A DNA stretch of 64,000 nucleotides from Serratia nevei (lineage in GTDB: Bacteria; Pseudomonadota; Gammaproteobacteria; Enterobacterales; Enterobacteriaceae): assembly GCF_024160145.1 (NCBI RefSeq), contig NZ_JAMYWQ010000004.1, forward strand, positions 116,035 to 180,034, read 5' to 3'. The position numbers were made by a program, and so were the translations under genes. Shown here piece by piece: positions 36,907 to 46,059 of this stretch (positions within the stretch are counted from its first letter, which is position 1; each line of letters starts with the position of its first letter). The notes under the pieces are model-generated. The model was not told the origin of the DNA, made no database searches, and saw only the letters and a list, made by a program, of their open reading frames with translations.

Positions 36907-38484
36907 TTACAGTTTAATAATAAAGGCTAGCGCATAATAAGGCGGGATGGGATCAATGGAATGTTTATGTGAGTTAGTTGTTAACGTTGCATCATGTTTA
37001 TGCCCCATACCTCCGCCTGAAGAGGAGGTCGACACATAACTATTTGTATCAATCATACCTTGTCTTGAATTGCCATAATAATAGCCAAAATTACGATACT
37101 CTATCTTATAGTAATTATGTGAATGGCTTGGTATTTGGCTTAAAGTTAGCTTTGTATCTTTAACACTCACACTTCCCGTAACCGTAGTCTCACCGGTTGA
37201 TTTGGTACCGTCTCCCTTTCCAGTAAATTTACTCCCCTTCCCTACAATAAATCTGTCACGTAAATCCGGGCGACCACTCCCCCCATCACATAGCCCCCAC
37301 CCTTTCGGTATTTCAGCCGTGGTACCGGCAAACATCATGACCATACCTTTTTGGAACATTTGTTCAGGAACGATTTTCAAACCATTCGTCTCATCGGCAC
37401 TCAGCCCGCTATTAGCGGCCAGCTTGATACTTACGCCTCGTGCATTGATTTGCATCCCATCCCCGGGGTCTACGGAAAATCCATTCTGATTTACGTTTAA
37501 TCCACCCGCACTACCCGAGGTAGTACCATCCTTACCTTGCCCTTCACCTCCGTTGGTTTGAATACCTTTTGCCAGTTTTATGTGCACACCACTGTTATCC
37601 ACCGCGATGCCATTTCCTGGGTTAACACCAATACCGCTGCTGTTTACTTGCAGCCCTTTGCTCCCATCAACTTTGGCTGAAATCTTCGTATTATTCTTCT
37701 GAAGACCGTCACCGATAATGACGCCATGATAGACAAAGCTAACGGTGAGTAACGAGATAATCTCACCATCAAGGGGTAAGGTGGAAAAATCTGTAATATG
37801 TTTCACGAGCAGAGTTAATGGATCGATAACCAGCGTGCAGTTGCTAAAATCTTCGCCAGTGGTATCCAGGGTGAACTTATACCATAACGAATACTGTGCA
37901 TTTTTATTTTGCACGTACTCAAAGGGTAATAATGCAGAGTTCATACCAACTGATTTATCGGCAATAATTTTAACTGTCGTATAGTTTCTCACTCCATCGG
38001 CATTAATTTTAACGGCATTAACTGTGTACGTAGTCGAGTTCCCCTCCTTGATGGTAGTAGCGGTGCGAGGACCAATATCGTCGCTTAGTGCGAGAAGCGC
38101 AACTCTATCATGAATTTTCGTATCGCCGGCGAATAAGTTAGCCAACGTTATCTGTTTGTTTCCTTTGCTGGGGGAAAGGTCATAAGTAAAATTGGCAATA
38201 TTACTCGGATCAAACCTCAATCGATTTTTACCATCTTTTGCCAGCCCCAAACCTGTGCCCTCATCACCCACTGCCTGACGACCGATATTGGCCAGATCAA
38301 TCAAGTCTGCAAAATCCGTCTGCAGCGGAATGCTGCCCGCCTTAAAGCGCGCCTTCAGCGCATCGGCCTGTGGCAAGGTCCTGCTTTTTAACTCGCCCTC
38401 ACGCGCCGTGTCCGTTGTGCCGGCTAAGGTTGTCGGGGTATTCACCGAGTTTTTTGCCTGGTCCTGCGGGGTTTTATCAGTCAT
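36907..38484 (-). CDS. afp13: eCIS tail fibre B (Afp13 position, collar-domain tip)
   Basis: 525 residues. The N-terminal 75 residues (MTDKTPQDQAKN ... LQTDFADLIDLANIGRQAVG) are nearly the same as in fibre A and should bind the baseplate. The middle is a series of adenovirus-fibre-shaft-like repeats (GLQVNSSGIGVNPGNGIAVD, then NSGVHIKLAKGIQT and similar). The tip has a phage tail-collar domain (GMVMMFAGTTAEIPKGWGLC then RPDLRDRFIVGKGS) and HxH motifs (SHSHNYY, GHKHDA, SHKHSID) typical of metal-binding phage fibre tips, ending PYYALAFIIKL. It is a receptor-binding candidate. Composition is AT-richer than the structural genes. Confidence 0.88.
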   Translation of the reverse strand: MTDKTPQDQAKNSVNTPTTLAGTTDTAREGELKSRTLPQADALKARFKAGSIPLQTDFADLIDLANIGRQAVGDEGTGLGLAKDGKNRLRFDPSNIANFTYDLSPSKGNKQITLANLFAGDTKIHDRVALLALSDDIGPRTATTIKEGNSTTYTVNAVKINADGVRNYTTVKIIADKSVGMNSALLPFEYVQNKNAQYSLWYKFTLDTTGEDFSNCTLVIDPLTLLVKHITDFSTLPLDGEIISLLTVSFVYHGVIIGDGLQKNNTKISAKVDGSKGLQVNSSGIGVNPGNGIAVDNSGVHIKLAKGIQTNGGEGQGKDGTTSGSAGGLNVNQNGFSVDPGDGMQINARGVSIKLAANSGLSADETNGLKIVPEQMFQKGMVMMFAGTTAEIPKGWGLCDGGSGRPDLRDRFIVGKGSKFTGKGDGTKSTGETTVTGSVSVKDTKLTLSQIPSHSHNYYKIEYRNFGYYYGNSRQGMIDTNSYVSTSSSGGGMGHKHDATLTTNSHKHSIDPIPPYYALAFIIKL

Positions 38485-39026
38485 TTTTTCTCTCCGGGTT
38501 TAGTCGTTATATTCAAGAGGAACCAGGCAGCAACGTGCTTGCTGGATTAGCCCCTCGCCATCAAGGTGATACCGCCAAGTAATACTCTGATTCAGTTGCA
38601 TTGGGTGTCGCCATCTTTATCGCCTGCTGACCAGTGATTGATGTTTACTCATAGGCAAGGCGTTCAGCAAACGCCTGTGCCAGCCGAGGGATAAATAGCG
38701 TGTCAAATTGGGCCGCAGGAATAATGCCCAGATTACCCCCCACTTATCCACGTTTATTTCACCCTATTCCCCCTCGATAATAGAGTCCGCCACAGCCTTC
38801 TTCATACCATCTGCTTTTAATAGATGTAACCTTAATAAATTACACCCAACTTTAGTTTTTAAACACTTTAACTTAAGACGTAACCGACCTGTTTTGACAC
38901 CACCAATTATCCCTGTGAAAAAACCATAATCCAACCAACCCTGGAATGGAAATTAGTATACAGCCTGAGATTTTCTCATGCGTTTTTTAGAGCCACAGAG
39001 CAGCAACACCCCGCCACCGTTAAGAA
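38485..39026. other. Inter-fibre region with duplication remnants
   Basis: 542 bases between the fibre genes. The end next to fibre B (38486-38517) copies the leader before fibre A almost exactly, including the last codons of afp12 (LEYND-stop). The stretch 38645-38737 is a decayed copy of the afp14 5' region. The rest is AT-rich and non-coding. It records a tandem duplication of afp12 3' end, fibre and afp14 5' end. Confidence 0.75.
38645..38737 (-). pseudogene. Remnant of the tape-measure gene 5' region
   Basis: On the minus strand this reads GNLGIIPAAQFDTLFIPRLA then QAFAERLAYE and a stop. The intact tape measure reads LNLGAISVAQFDTQFNQRLA then QAFAQCLARE. Nucleotide similarity is also plain (for example CAGGCGTTTGC against CAGGCATTTGC). 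Stops flank it on both sides, so it is not expressed as a protein. Confidence 0.8.
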
Positions 39027-40388
39027 TCAAAGCTTCATGATAAAAGCAAGAATATAGTATGGAACACTAACCTTGTTATTATGCGTATGGCTCTCACTGG
39101 TTAAATCCACGTCATGCGCATGAGGCTTCCCCTTACCTGATTCAAAAGTATAAGGCCTGTATTTTGGAGGATTACTTTGACTGCCACCACCATTAACCCA
39201 GTCACGGTTGGATCGGTCAGTTGTATAGCTATTGTGGCACATACCAGAAAGATTTAATGTTTCGCCTTGTTCATGCTCGTGCTTCCCATTTTCATCAGCA
39301 CTTAACGCGTGGCCTTTAGTCGAGCCTTTTACTCTTACTGTTTGGCTATCTGAAGTAAAGGAAAAAACTTTACTATTAATATCACCCTGGAAAGTATTTG
39401 ATGACTTTCCACCCACCTGCTCGCCATATCCAGCCATAATGAATCTGTTTTGGAGGTTAGGAGTTCCGTTGGTTCCATCACAAAAAGCCCAACCTTCTGG
39501 CACCTTACTACCAGAAAACATGGTAATAATCCCTCTAGGCAACACTTTATTTTGGTCAATAGTAACAGCCCCATTAGAGATTTTAATTCCTGAATCAACA
39601 TTTAATTTTACACCATTCGTCTCATCGGCACTCAGTCCACTATTCGCGGCCAGCTTGATACTCACACCTTTTGAATCAATTTGAATACCATTCCCCGCAT
39701 CTACGGACAATCCATTCGAACTTAACGCCAGCCCCCCCGCACTACCAATGGAAGTGAATCCATCCGTCCCTTGTCCACCTCCACCGTTATTTTGAGCGCC
39801 TTTTGCAAGTTTTATGTTCACGCCGCTACTGGTGACAGCGATCCCATTCCCGGCTTTAACACCTACACCACTATTACCTACCGTAACCCCCTCCCCAGGA
39901 ATAACGGATGCGCCCCCCGGACCTCCGCTAAACCCGCCACCCTTCTTAACTTTTAAGTTCAGTTGTCCAGTGCTGCTGAACTCCAAACCTAATCCATCAT
40001 TGATTGCAATGCCTGCGGAAGTCACCTTCATCCCGTTATTAGTATTTACCTTGACGGCTATGCCATCCTGTTCGACGCTAATCCCTTTCGCCGCGTTGGG
40101 TTTTAATTCCAGACGGCCCTCCGATGAGAGGGTAAACCCATTTGCCGGCCCGTTTTGGCCTTCTGCCCCCCCCACCGCCTGACGGCCCATATTGGCCAGA
40201 TCAATCAAGTCCGCAAAATCCGTCTGCAGCGGAATACCGCCCGCCTTAAAACGTGCCTTCAGCGCATCGGCCTGGGGCAAGGCTCTGCTTTTTAACTCGC
40301 CGTTACGCGCCGTGTCCGTTGTGCCGGCCAAGATTGTCGGGGTATTCACCGGATTTTCTACCTGGTTCTGCGGGGTTTTATCAGTCAT
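39027..40388 (-). CDS. afp13: eCIS tail fibre A (Afp13 position, collar-domain tip)
   Basis: 453 residues. It shares the N-terminal baseplate-binding block with fibre B (MTDKTPQNQVENPVN ... DLIDLANMGRQAVG) and has the same plan. A shaft of repeats (GISVEQDGIAVKVNTNNGMK, then VTSAGIAINDGLGLEFSSTG and so on) is followed by a collar domain PRGIITMFSGSKVPEGWAFC with NLQNRFIMAG. His-rich tip motifs follow (KHEHEQG, PHAHDV, SHTHNNK), with PYYILAFIMKL at the end. The C-terminal half differs greatly from fibre B, so the two could bind different receptors or form mixed fibres. It begins 15 bases after afp12. Confidence 0.88.
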   Translation of the reverse strand: MTDKTPQNQVENPVNTPTILAGTTDTARNGELKSRALPQADALKARFKAGGIPLQTDFADLIDLANMGRQAVGGAEGQNGPANGFTLSSEGRLELKPNAAKGISVEQDGIAVKVNTNNGMKVTSAGIAINDGLGLEFSSTGQLNLKVKKGGGFSGGPGGASVIPGEGVTVGNSGVGVKAGNGIAVTSSGVNIKLAKGAQNNGGGGQGTDGFTSIGSAGGLALSSNGLSVDAGNGIQIDSKGVSIKLAANSGLSADETNGVKLNVDSGIKISNGAVTIDQNKVLPRGIITMFSGSKVPEGWAFCDGTNGTPNLQNRFIMAGYGEQVGGKSSNTFQGDINSKVFSFTSDSQTVRVKGSTKGHALSADENGKHEHEQGETLNLSGMCHNSYTTDRSNRDWVNGGGSQSNPPKYRPYTFESGKGKPHAHDVDLTSESHTHNNKVSVPYYILAFIMKL

Positions 40389-40402
40389 TTTTCTCTCCGG
40401 GT

Positions 40403-43312
40403 TTAGTCGTTATATTCAAGGGTAATCGGTACGTCTTGCGGCACGTAAAACAGCTCTTCTCGCAGGATGACGTCTTCATTCCACTGGCTGCCGTCACCGA
40501 CAACCTCGGTGCGCTGCGCCTCGGTGGCGATGCGCATCAGGCCGATGTCCAACTGGGTAACAGGGAGACGCCCCAGGGTCAGCATCTGCATCAGCGCAAA
40601 GGCATCATCACCCAGCGGCATGCCGCTGTTTTGCCAGCGTGCATAGGTCGCCCCAAAGTTGTTAAAGGTGGCGTCATCAAGCCAGTGATTAATCAATGAC
40701 ATATGGGCCGGGAACTCCGCCATAATGGTTTCCTGTACCCAGGCAATCAGTTTGCCGGGCACAATGTTTTGGTTTTCTACCAGGCGGCGATTAAGCACCG
40801 CGCTGACCACAAAGGAGAATCGGTCCGTCGTCGCATAGTTCGCGTGGCTAAATGCCCACTGAAAACGATAACTGGTTTCCGCTGAGGGAAACGCCTCTGT
40901 GCTGCCGGCCGCTTTTTCGATAAGTAACGTACCCGCTGTCGAATCGACCGCGATCACGGTTGCCGCGAGCTGCCAGTCAGCTTCCGCAGTTGAAGCGCGA
41001 TAAGCCTTCGCCCCCGGCTGGGCAAACTGCAGGCCGGCAGGACGAATAACTATGCCATCCCCGACGCTGACCATGGCGGGATACGGGCTTTGCGCATTAC
41101 TCGCCAGTAAGCGCTGCTGTGGATTAGCCGGTTGCCGTTTTGCCTCGGCATAATTCAGTCGGTAATCCATATCCTGCAGCCAGACATTGCTGTTCTGCCA
41201 GCGCAGGTTGTGACTCGCCCAGGCCGCCTCAAGTCGTGACAGGGTGTTGTGCAGTTGCTGACTGTTTTCCGTGCTGACGGTAAAACGGTCCCCGTCGGTC
41301 TCGATAACCAACAGCCGGCTGACATTCAGTCGACTCCCCCCTTCAATCGCAATCAGGTTGATAAGTTGCCCCTGGACCACCTTGCCGGCACTGCCCGCCT
41401 GCGTCAGGGTAATTTTAGGCTCGGCCACCGCAAAACCGGTCGGGGTCTGCTCACTGTCAAAGGCGCTGTCCGGGGTCTGGGGCAGCAGCTGACGATGCTC
41501 AATCAGGTAAAACGGCAGTTGACTCAGGTCCGGTTTTTCAGCAAAGCAGATGCTGTCGAGGCCGATGCGCGCCGCAATGCGCTTTTGCAGGGCGGAGACC
41601 TGGTCAATACGGATATTGATGCGGTCGTAACCTAAGGCGGGTTGCTGCGCCAGATATGCCCGCTGCGTCGCCAGAAAATCAGCCATATCCAGCGTCAGCG
41701 GCAGGGCGGCTCGCTGGGTGCCAAAATAGCCCAGCAGATACTGAATAAAATCCAGTTCACGGGCAAAATTGGCCCCCACAGACTGTTTACCCTGCGTGAG
41801 AATAGCCGCATCCTGCTGCGCAATCGCTTCCAGCGCTTTCACGTAGGGCTGATGAATAGCCTGTTGCACCATCGCATTCGTATAGGGCCAGCGGGTCCCC
41901 CGAATGGCGTCGCCCCGGTCTTTAAAGGCCAGTAAGGTCGGCAGCTGCGCCAGCTCTGCCGCGCCGTCGGCCAGCAGTTGGTCGACAGGCAGCAAAAACT
42001 GATGCACCGCGCGCGTCTGGTCGTCAATCACGGCATCGGGCTGCTGCAGGGCATAACATTCGGGCAGGCGCTGCCCGACGGGAATATAGCCCGTCTGATC
42101 GCGAAAGCGGCCGGCGGGTAACACCGTGGACGTCGTTTCAATCAGGTCTGCCTGTGTCAGGTAGCGCGCCATCGCCTCACTCTCCAGCGTGTTGCGAATA
42201 CCGCCTTTCGACACCAAGGTTAACGGACTATCGTCACCCGCCAGCAGGCTCAGCGGCGCTGCCCCCCACAGCAGGGGGTAATAACCGTCAGCCACCTGCC
42301 AGCGCCAGTTGTCCCCGGTAACGGCCGTAATGTGGCCATCGCCTTTATCGACCGACAAGGTGCTCAGGCTGGCCACGCCGGGGATAGCCAGCAACCGGTT
42401 TACCAGCGGGCCGAGGTTGAGGACGTCCCCCCCGGCAGCGATCTGCGAGGGTGCCGTTTGCTGCCAGCCGTGCTTCAGCTTCGGCCCCTCGAAAATGGCG
42501 TCATCGGCATCACCGCGCGCACGCCGTTGTTCGGTGGTATAACGGGCGACCGCCGGGCGCAAGAACGCGTCGGTAACCTGATAAATCTGCGCCGCCACCT
42601 GATTGATGTCGCCGATGTTATCGGCCAGTTCAATCGTCATCCTTGGGATAAAGGTCGCCGGTTGCAGCCAGATAATGCGCGATACCGCTTCGCCGAGATT
42701 ACGGTGCGCCGCAAGAAACTCAGCCAGGTATTGCTCCACTGCCGCCCGATTCTCGGATGACAGGGACTGGGTATAGCGGGTCGGGACCAGCGTCAGCCAC
42801 AGATTCCCCCGCAGAGACAGCGTCTTCTTGTCTTCAGGCTGGGTGACCGTCGGTTCCGTGAAGCTGTATTCGCGTTTTTCCGCGTTATACCACCAGTGAA
42901 AACGGTGCGCTTCAGGTTCCTGCGTCAGGCTGACATCGCTGAATAAAAAATCCTGCCCGGGGGTGTCCAGGGTCTTAATATCGCTGCTGTGCAGGTCCAG
43001 TAAGGCCCGGCGGTAATCCTCTGCCGTCACCGTGTTGCAGGTGAGCACCTGTTCAGGACAGAACTCTTCCGGGAACAAGGTGTTCCGGTCTTGATGGGTC
43101 AGCAGGTCATTCAGCGGCAGCGACGCGCGGTAACTGAGGTCGGAACAGTTCCAGGTTGCGGACTGCAGCAAGGTGACGCCCGGATCGTGATCGCCGGTAT
43201 CCGTCCAGATATTGCCACTGAGCGCAGTAACTTTTTCGTGAGCCTGTTGCCACAGTGCCTCAAACGCAATCGCGTCCTTCACCGCCGGGAACAGGGCGTT
43301 TTCTTTAGACAT
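40403..43312 (-). CDS. afp12: eCIS baseplate wedge protein (Afp12)
   Basis: 969 residues, matching Afp12 in size and place. Afp12-type proteins are the large gp7-like wedge subunit that joins Afp11 and carries the fibres. Visible parts include the N-terminal KDAIAFEALWQQAHEKVTAL and SGNIWTDTGDHDPGVTLLQS block typical of this family, and the C-terminal region PGKLIAWVQETIMAEFPAHM with SLINHWLDDATF. The start overlaps the end of afp11 by 8 bases, showing translational coupling. Confidence 0.88.
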   Translation of the reverse strand: MSKENALFPAVKDAIAFEALWQQAHEKVTALSGNIWTDTGDHDPGVTLLQSATWNCSDLSYRASLPLNDLLTHQDRNTLFPEEFCPEQVLTCNTVTAEDYRRALLDLHSSDIKTLDTPGQDFLFSDVSLTQEPEAHRFHWWYNAEKREYSFTEPTVTQPEDKKTLSLRGNLWLTLVPTRYTQSLSSENRAAVEQYLAEFLAAHRNLGEAVSRIIWLQPATFIPRMTIELADNIGDINQVAAQIYQVTDAFLRPAVARYTTEQRRARGDADDAIFEGPKLKHGWQQTAPSQIAAGGDVLNLGPLVNRLLAIPGVASLSTLSVDKGDGHITAVTGDNWRWQVADGYYPLLWGAAPLSLLAGDDSPLTLVSKGGIRNTLESEAMARYLTQADLIETTSTVLPAGRFRDQTGYIPVGQRLPECYALQQPDAVIDDQTRAVHQFLLPVDQLLADGAAELAQLPTLLAFKDRGDAIRGTRWPYTNAMVQQAIHQPYVKALEAIAQQDAAILTQGKQSVGANFARELDFIQYLLGYFGTQRAALPLTLDMADFLATQRAYLAQQPALGYDRINIRIDQVSALQKRIAARIGLDSICFAEKPDLSQLPFYLIEHRQLLPQTPDSAFDSEQTPTGFAVAEPKITLTQAGSAGKVVQGQLINLIAIEGGSRLNVSRLLVIETDGDRFTVSTENSQQLHNTLSRLEAAWASHNLRWQNSNVWLQDMDYRLNYAEAKRQPANPQQRLLASNAQSPYPAMVSVGDGIVIRPAGLQFAQPGAKAYRASTAEADWQLAATVIAVDSTAGTLLIEKAAGSTEAFPSAETSYRFQWAFSHANYATTDRFSFVVSAVLNRRLVENQNIVPGKLIAWVQETIMAEFPAHMSLINHWLDDATFNNFGATYARWQNSGMPLGDDAFALMQMLTLGRLPVTQLDIGLMRIATEAQRTEVVGDGSQWNEDVILREELFYVPQDVPITLEYND

Positions 43313-45140
43313 CAGTCTCTCCTTGCGGACATAAAATCAGGACCTCGTCATCCCTGGCGGTGACGGTGCTTTGTGTTTTCACCGAGGTGGACTTTCCCGT
43401 TTCATCAATAACGTCGTGAATAAGGACCAGCGCGTTCACGGACTGCACCAGCGGTGACTGTTGCAGCGTGGCCAGCAGCCGGTAGTAGTCCACCTGATTG
43501 CCCGGCGTGACCGCCTGGCGCCGATCGGTCGCCCAGGGCATATAGTCGTGTTGTAACTGCGCCGCGAGCTGTCGATAGCCATAATCCGGGTTAATACCCG
43601 CCACGAACGTCACCCGATAGCGGGCCGTCACATCGATATATTTCGGGTTATTGAGCGTCGGCGCCGCCCACAGCGAGGTATACTGCGCCAGCCACTGCGC
43701 CATCCGGGTCAACCTTCCGTCACTGAGCGCCGGGCGCAACGCGTCATCGTTGTCACCATAACGGCCGTCAGGAATAACCATCAGCGATTGCACCTCAAGC
43801 GCCGGCAGACGACTCAGTTTGTCCACATCGGGAAAACGGACATCAAAAATCTCCGGGTAGTGCGCCATCAGCAGGCTGCGCATATTGTTCCAGGTGATCG
43901 CCCGCTGCCGGTGGCCTATCCGGGTCGCGGCGCGCTGCAACATCGCCGCCTCCGTTTCCCGTGGCTGCCCGCCCACCGAGGGCAGCGGCTGGCGAACGTC
44001 GCTGATGGCGGCAACCGGCGTCACCAGTTGGCTGACGGTATTGGCCGGCAACGGCTGGGCAAAGTGGCTGTCATCTATCGCCTGCGCCCTATTCAGGGTC
44101 GCGGTCATCGCATTGGCCAGCACGGCCTGCAGTTTCGGCATCGCCTCGGCGGGTGCGCTCTCGTCCTTTGCCACTTTCTTTTCGTTCAGCGTGCCTTTGA
44201 TCCAGTAATACCCAGCCTCCTGCAGCCCGTCATTCTTTGGCGAGCCCGGCTCACTGTCCGCCGGCAGCCGCGCCCGCCACAGGTTGCTGACGGACAGGCC
44301 CGCCGTCTCGTCCTGCAGCTCCGCATCCAGCGAGGCCCAGTCTGTGCCGTTGTAATAACACCAGGCCAGATCCAGCGCCGATGAGGCGCGCACAGACCAG
44401 TAAACCGACAGGGTGTCCTGCGCAGCAGTCCCACTGAACCCCAGATAAAGCACGGGCGTTTTCTCTTTGGTATCCGTGCCATTCTCTGTTGCGGTGAAGA
44501 GACGCAGCCCCTCAGCCGGTAGCGTAACGCCCGTCGCGCTGTCGATGGCGGTATACCGTTTCCACTTATTCGTATTCTTATCCAGGACCGTCCAGCACAG
44601 CTGTTCCAGTTGCTGGCCGGTGATCAGCAGACTGTCGTCAGTCTGATAGGTGATGCTATTTCCGGCGCTGTCCTGGCCGCCATCCAGCAAGCTGCCGGCG
44701 GGTAACGCAGTCGGGGACGCATTTCTTTGCAGCGTAAAGCTCACCGCCACGCTGTCCGGCTGCGGGGCGCGGGGGGCAAACCCCAATAAATCCCGGTAGT
44801 AAAGTGAACGGTGCCGCGCCGGCACCGTGTTCAGCAAGGCTCTGGGCGTTTCGAGCAGATGCAGCAACGCCAGCATATATGCCTGCTGCACCGGCAGCGT
44901 TTTCTCTGCCAGGCCGGGGCGCTGATAAATATCACTCAGCGCTTGCGGCGTGCGGCCTGCCAGCCAGAAGTCTTTCCAGTCAGCGTCGGCATGGCCGGCA
45001 AACGGCACCGCTTCAGTATATTTTGCTACCAGATTGAGCAGGTCCTTCCCTGTTCGTGGCTCCAGCAGGAAGGTCTGGTCGGTTAATCCGCTGCCCAATC
45101 TCTGTTTCAGTTGCTCCAGGTCAGACATGATGTTGTCCAT
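43305..45140 (-). CDS. afp11: eCIS baseplate protein with baseplate-J-like domain (Afp11)
   Basis: 611 residues. The N-terminal half resembles baseplate J/gp6-like wedge proteins (FTLQRNASPTALPAGSLLDG, a beta-rich region). The C-terminal half carries NMRSLLMAHYPEIFDVRFPD and the typical GYRQLAAQLQHDYMPWATDRR then VTPGNQVDYYRLLATLQQSP. It forms the wedge ring with Afp12. An internal ATG at 45128 is an alternative start; no clear ribosome-binding site decides between them. Confidence 0.87.
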   Translation of the reverse strand: MDNIMSDLEQLKQRLGSGLTDQTFLLEPRTGKDLLNLVAKYTEAVPFAGHADADWKDFWLAGRTPQALSDIYQRPGLAEKTLPVQQAYMLALLHLLETPRALLNTVPARHRSLYYRDLLGFAPRAPQPDSVAVSFTLQRNASPTALPAGSLLDGGQDSAGNSITYQTDDSLLITGQQLEQLCWTVLDKNTNKWKRYTAIDSATGVTLPAEGLRLFTATENGTDTKEKTPVLYLGFSGTAAQDTLSVYWSVRASSALDLAWCYYNGTDWASLDAELQDETAGLSVSNLWRARLPADSEPGSPKNDGLQEAGYYWIKGTLNEKKVAKDESAPAEAMPKLQAVLANAMTATLNRAQAIDDSHFAQPLPANTVSQLVTPVAAISDVRQPLPSVGGQPRETEAAMLQRAATRIGHRQRAITWNNMRSLLMAHYPEIFDVRFPDVDKLSRLPALEVQSLMVIPDGRYGDNDDALRPALSDGRLTRMAQWLAQYTSLWAAPTLNNPKYIDVTARYRVTFVAGINPDYGYRQLAAQLQHDYMPWATDRRQAVTPGNQVDYYRLLATLQQSPLVQSVNALVLIHDVIDETGKSTSVKTQSTVTARDDEVLILCPQGETDV

Positions 45141-45203
45141 TGGTTATGTGATGATAAAGAAGACACGCAGGGTCCGTTTTCGCCGCCTCGGCGGCACAAC
45201 GGC

Positions 45204-45623
45204 TCACCCGGCGGTGACAAACGACTGGCTGTTGATAAATGTGCCGATGCCTTGCGTAGGCCCCATATTCGGGTCAGGTTTTCCTTGCGGATCCATCGCC
45301 GGGGCACTGGGGGTAAAACGCGCGGTAAATTGGCTGCCGACCACAATGACAGCCGTTCTTGCCGTGACGAATACAGCCTGTTGATCGACGGCCAACGCGG
45401 CAATGGTGATGGTTCCCGTTCCCGGTGTGGGGTGTGTGGACTTGGTATACGTGGCAGCAATAGACACCTTGCTTTCGTCGCCGAGCACACAGATTTTTTT
45501 ATTCGTAATATCAGCCTCCCCACTGCCCTTAATCAGGCAAGGCGCGGCTGGCGTAACGATATTGGCGCCAAAATTGGTTTCAAATTTCAACGCGTCCCCG
45601 TCGATGACCACCCGATTGCTCAT
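45204..45623 (-). CDS. afp10: eCIS PAAR-like spike tip protein (Afp10)
   Basis: 139 residues with the PAAR-like pattern of a small beta-rich tip: an N-terminal VVIDGDALKFETNFGANIVT, glycine-spaced strands and a TARFTPSAPAMDPQGKPDPN loop. It sits between afp9 and afp11, where the sharpened tip protein is encoded in Afp and PVC clusters. It caps the VgrG-like spike. It overlaps the preceding afp9 stop by 4 bases. Confidence 0.82.
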   Translation of the reverse strand: MSNRVVIDGDALKFETNFGANIVTPAAPCLIKGSGEADITNKKICVLGDESKVSIAATYTKSTHPTPGTGTITIAALAVDQQAVFVTARTAVIVVGSQFTARFTPSAPAMDPQGKPDPNMGPTQGIGTFINSQSFVTAG

Positions 45624-46039
45624 AGTAACCTCAGCGTTTGGCCGTCATGGATATTCAGCGTCCCGTCCACCATCTCGACCAGATCCGTGCCCGACAGATA
45701 CACGGTGATCTGTACCCGCAGACGGCTCGCATCCTGTGCCCCCGGCTGGATGATGACGTCCTTGAGCAGCGCCCGGGGCTCATGGCGCAGAATGCTTTCT
45801 TCGATGCGGTTGTGGATGTTGGCCAGCAGTTCATCGGTGATATTCTCAAAGATAAAGTCATGCATGCCTCCGCCATAGCTCTCACGCATAATGCGTTCGC
45901 CCGGCTCCGTCATAAACAGCACGCGCAGACTCTGCATCACTGCCTCAACGCCCGCCGTCAGGGACACGCCGCCGGGCTCAAACCGCGGTGGAAATGCCCA
46001 GCATTGCCCCAGGGTCGCTGTCAAAATGTCGTTACTCAT
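45620..46039 (-). CDS. afp9: eCIS gp25-like baseplate wedge protein (Afp9)
   Basis: 139 residues with the gpW/gp25 lysozyme-like wedge fold: LGQCWAFPPRFEPGGVSLTA then the GVEAVMQSLRVLFMTEPGERIMRESYGGGMHDFIFE core, in which the ExPGER element is conserved. The subunit joins the sheath to the baseplate and initiates sheath assembly. It is preceded by afp8 at a 20-base spacing. Confidence 0.9.
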   Translation of the reverse strand: MSNDILTATLGQCWAFPPRFEPGGVSLTAGVEAVMQSLRVLFMTEPGERIMRESYGGGMHDFIFENITDELLANIHNRIEESILRHEPRALLKDVIIQPGAQDASRLRVQITVYLSGTDLVEMVDGTLNIHDGQTLRLL

Positions 46040-46059
46040 CGCAACCTCACCGTAATAGG

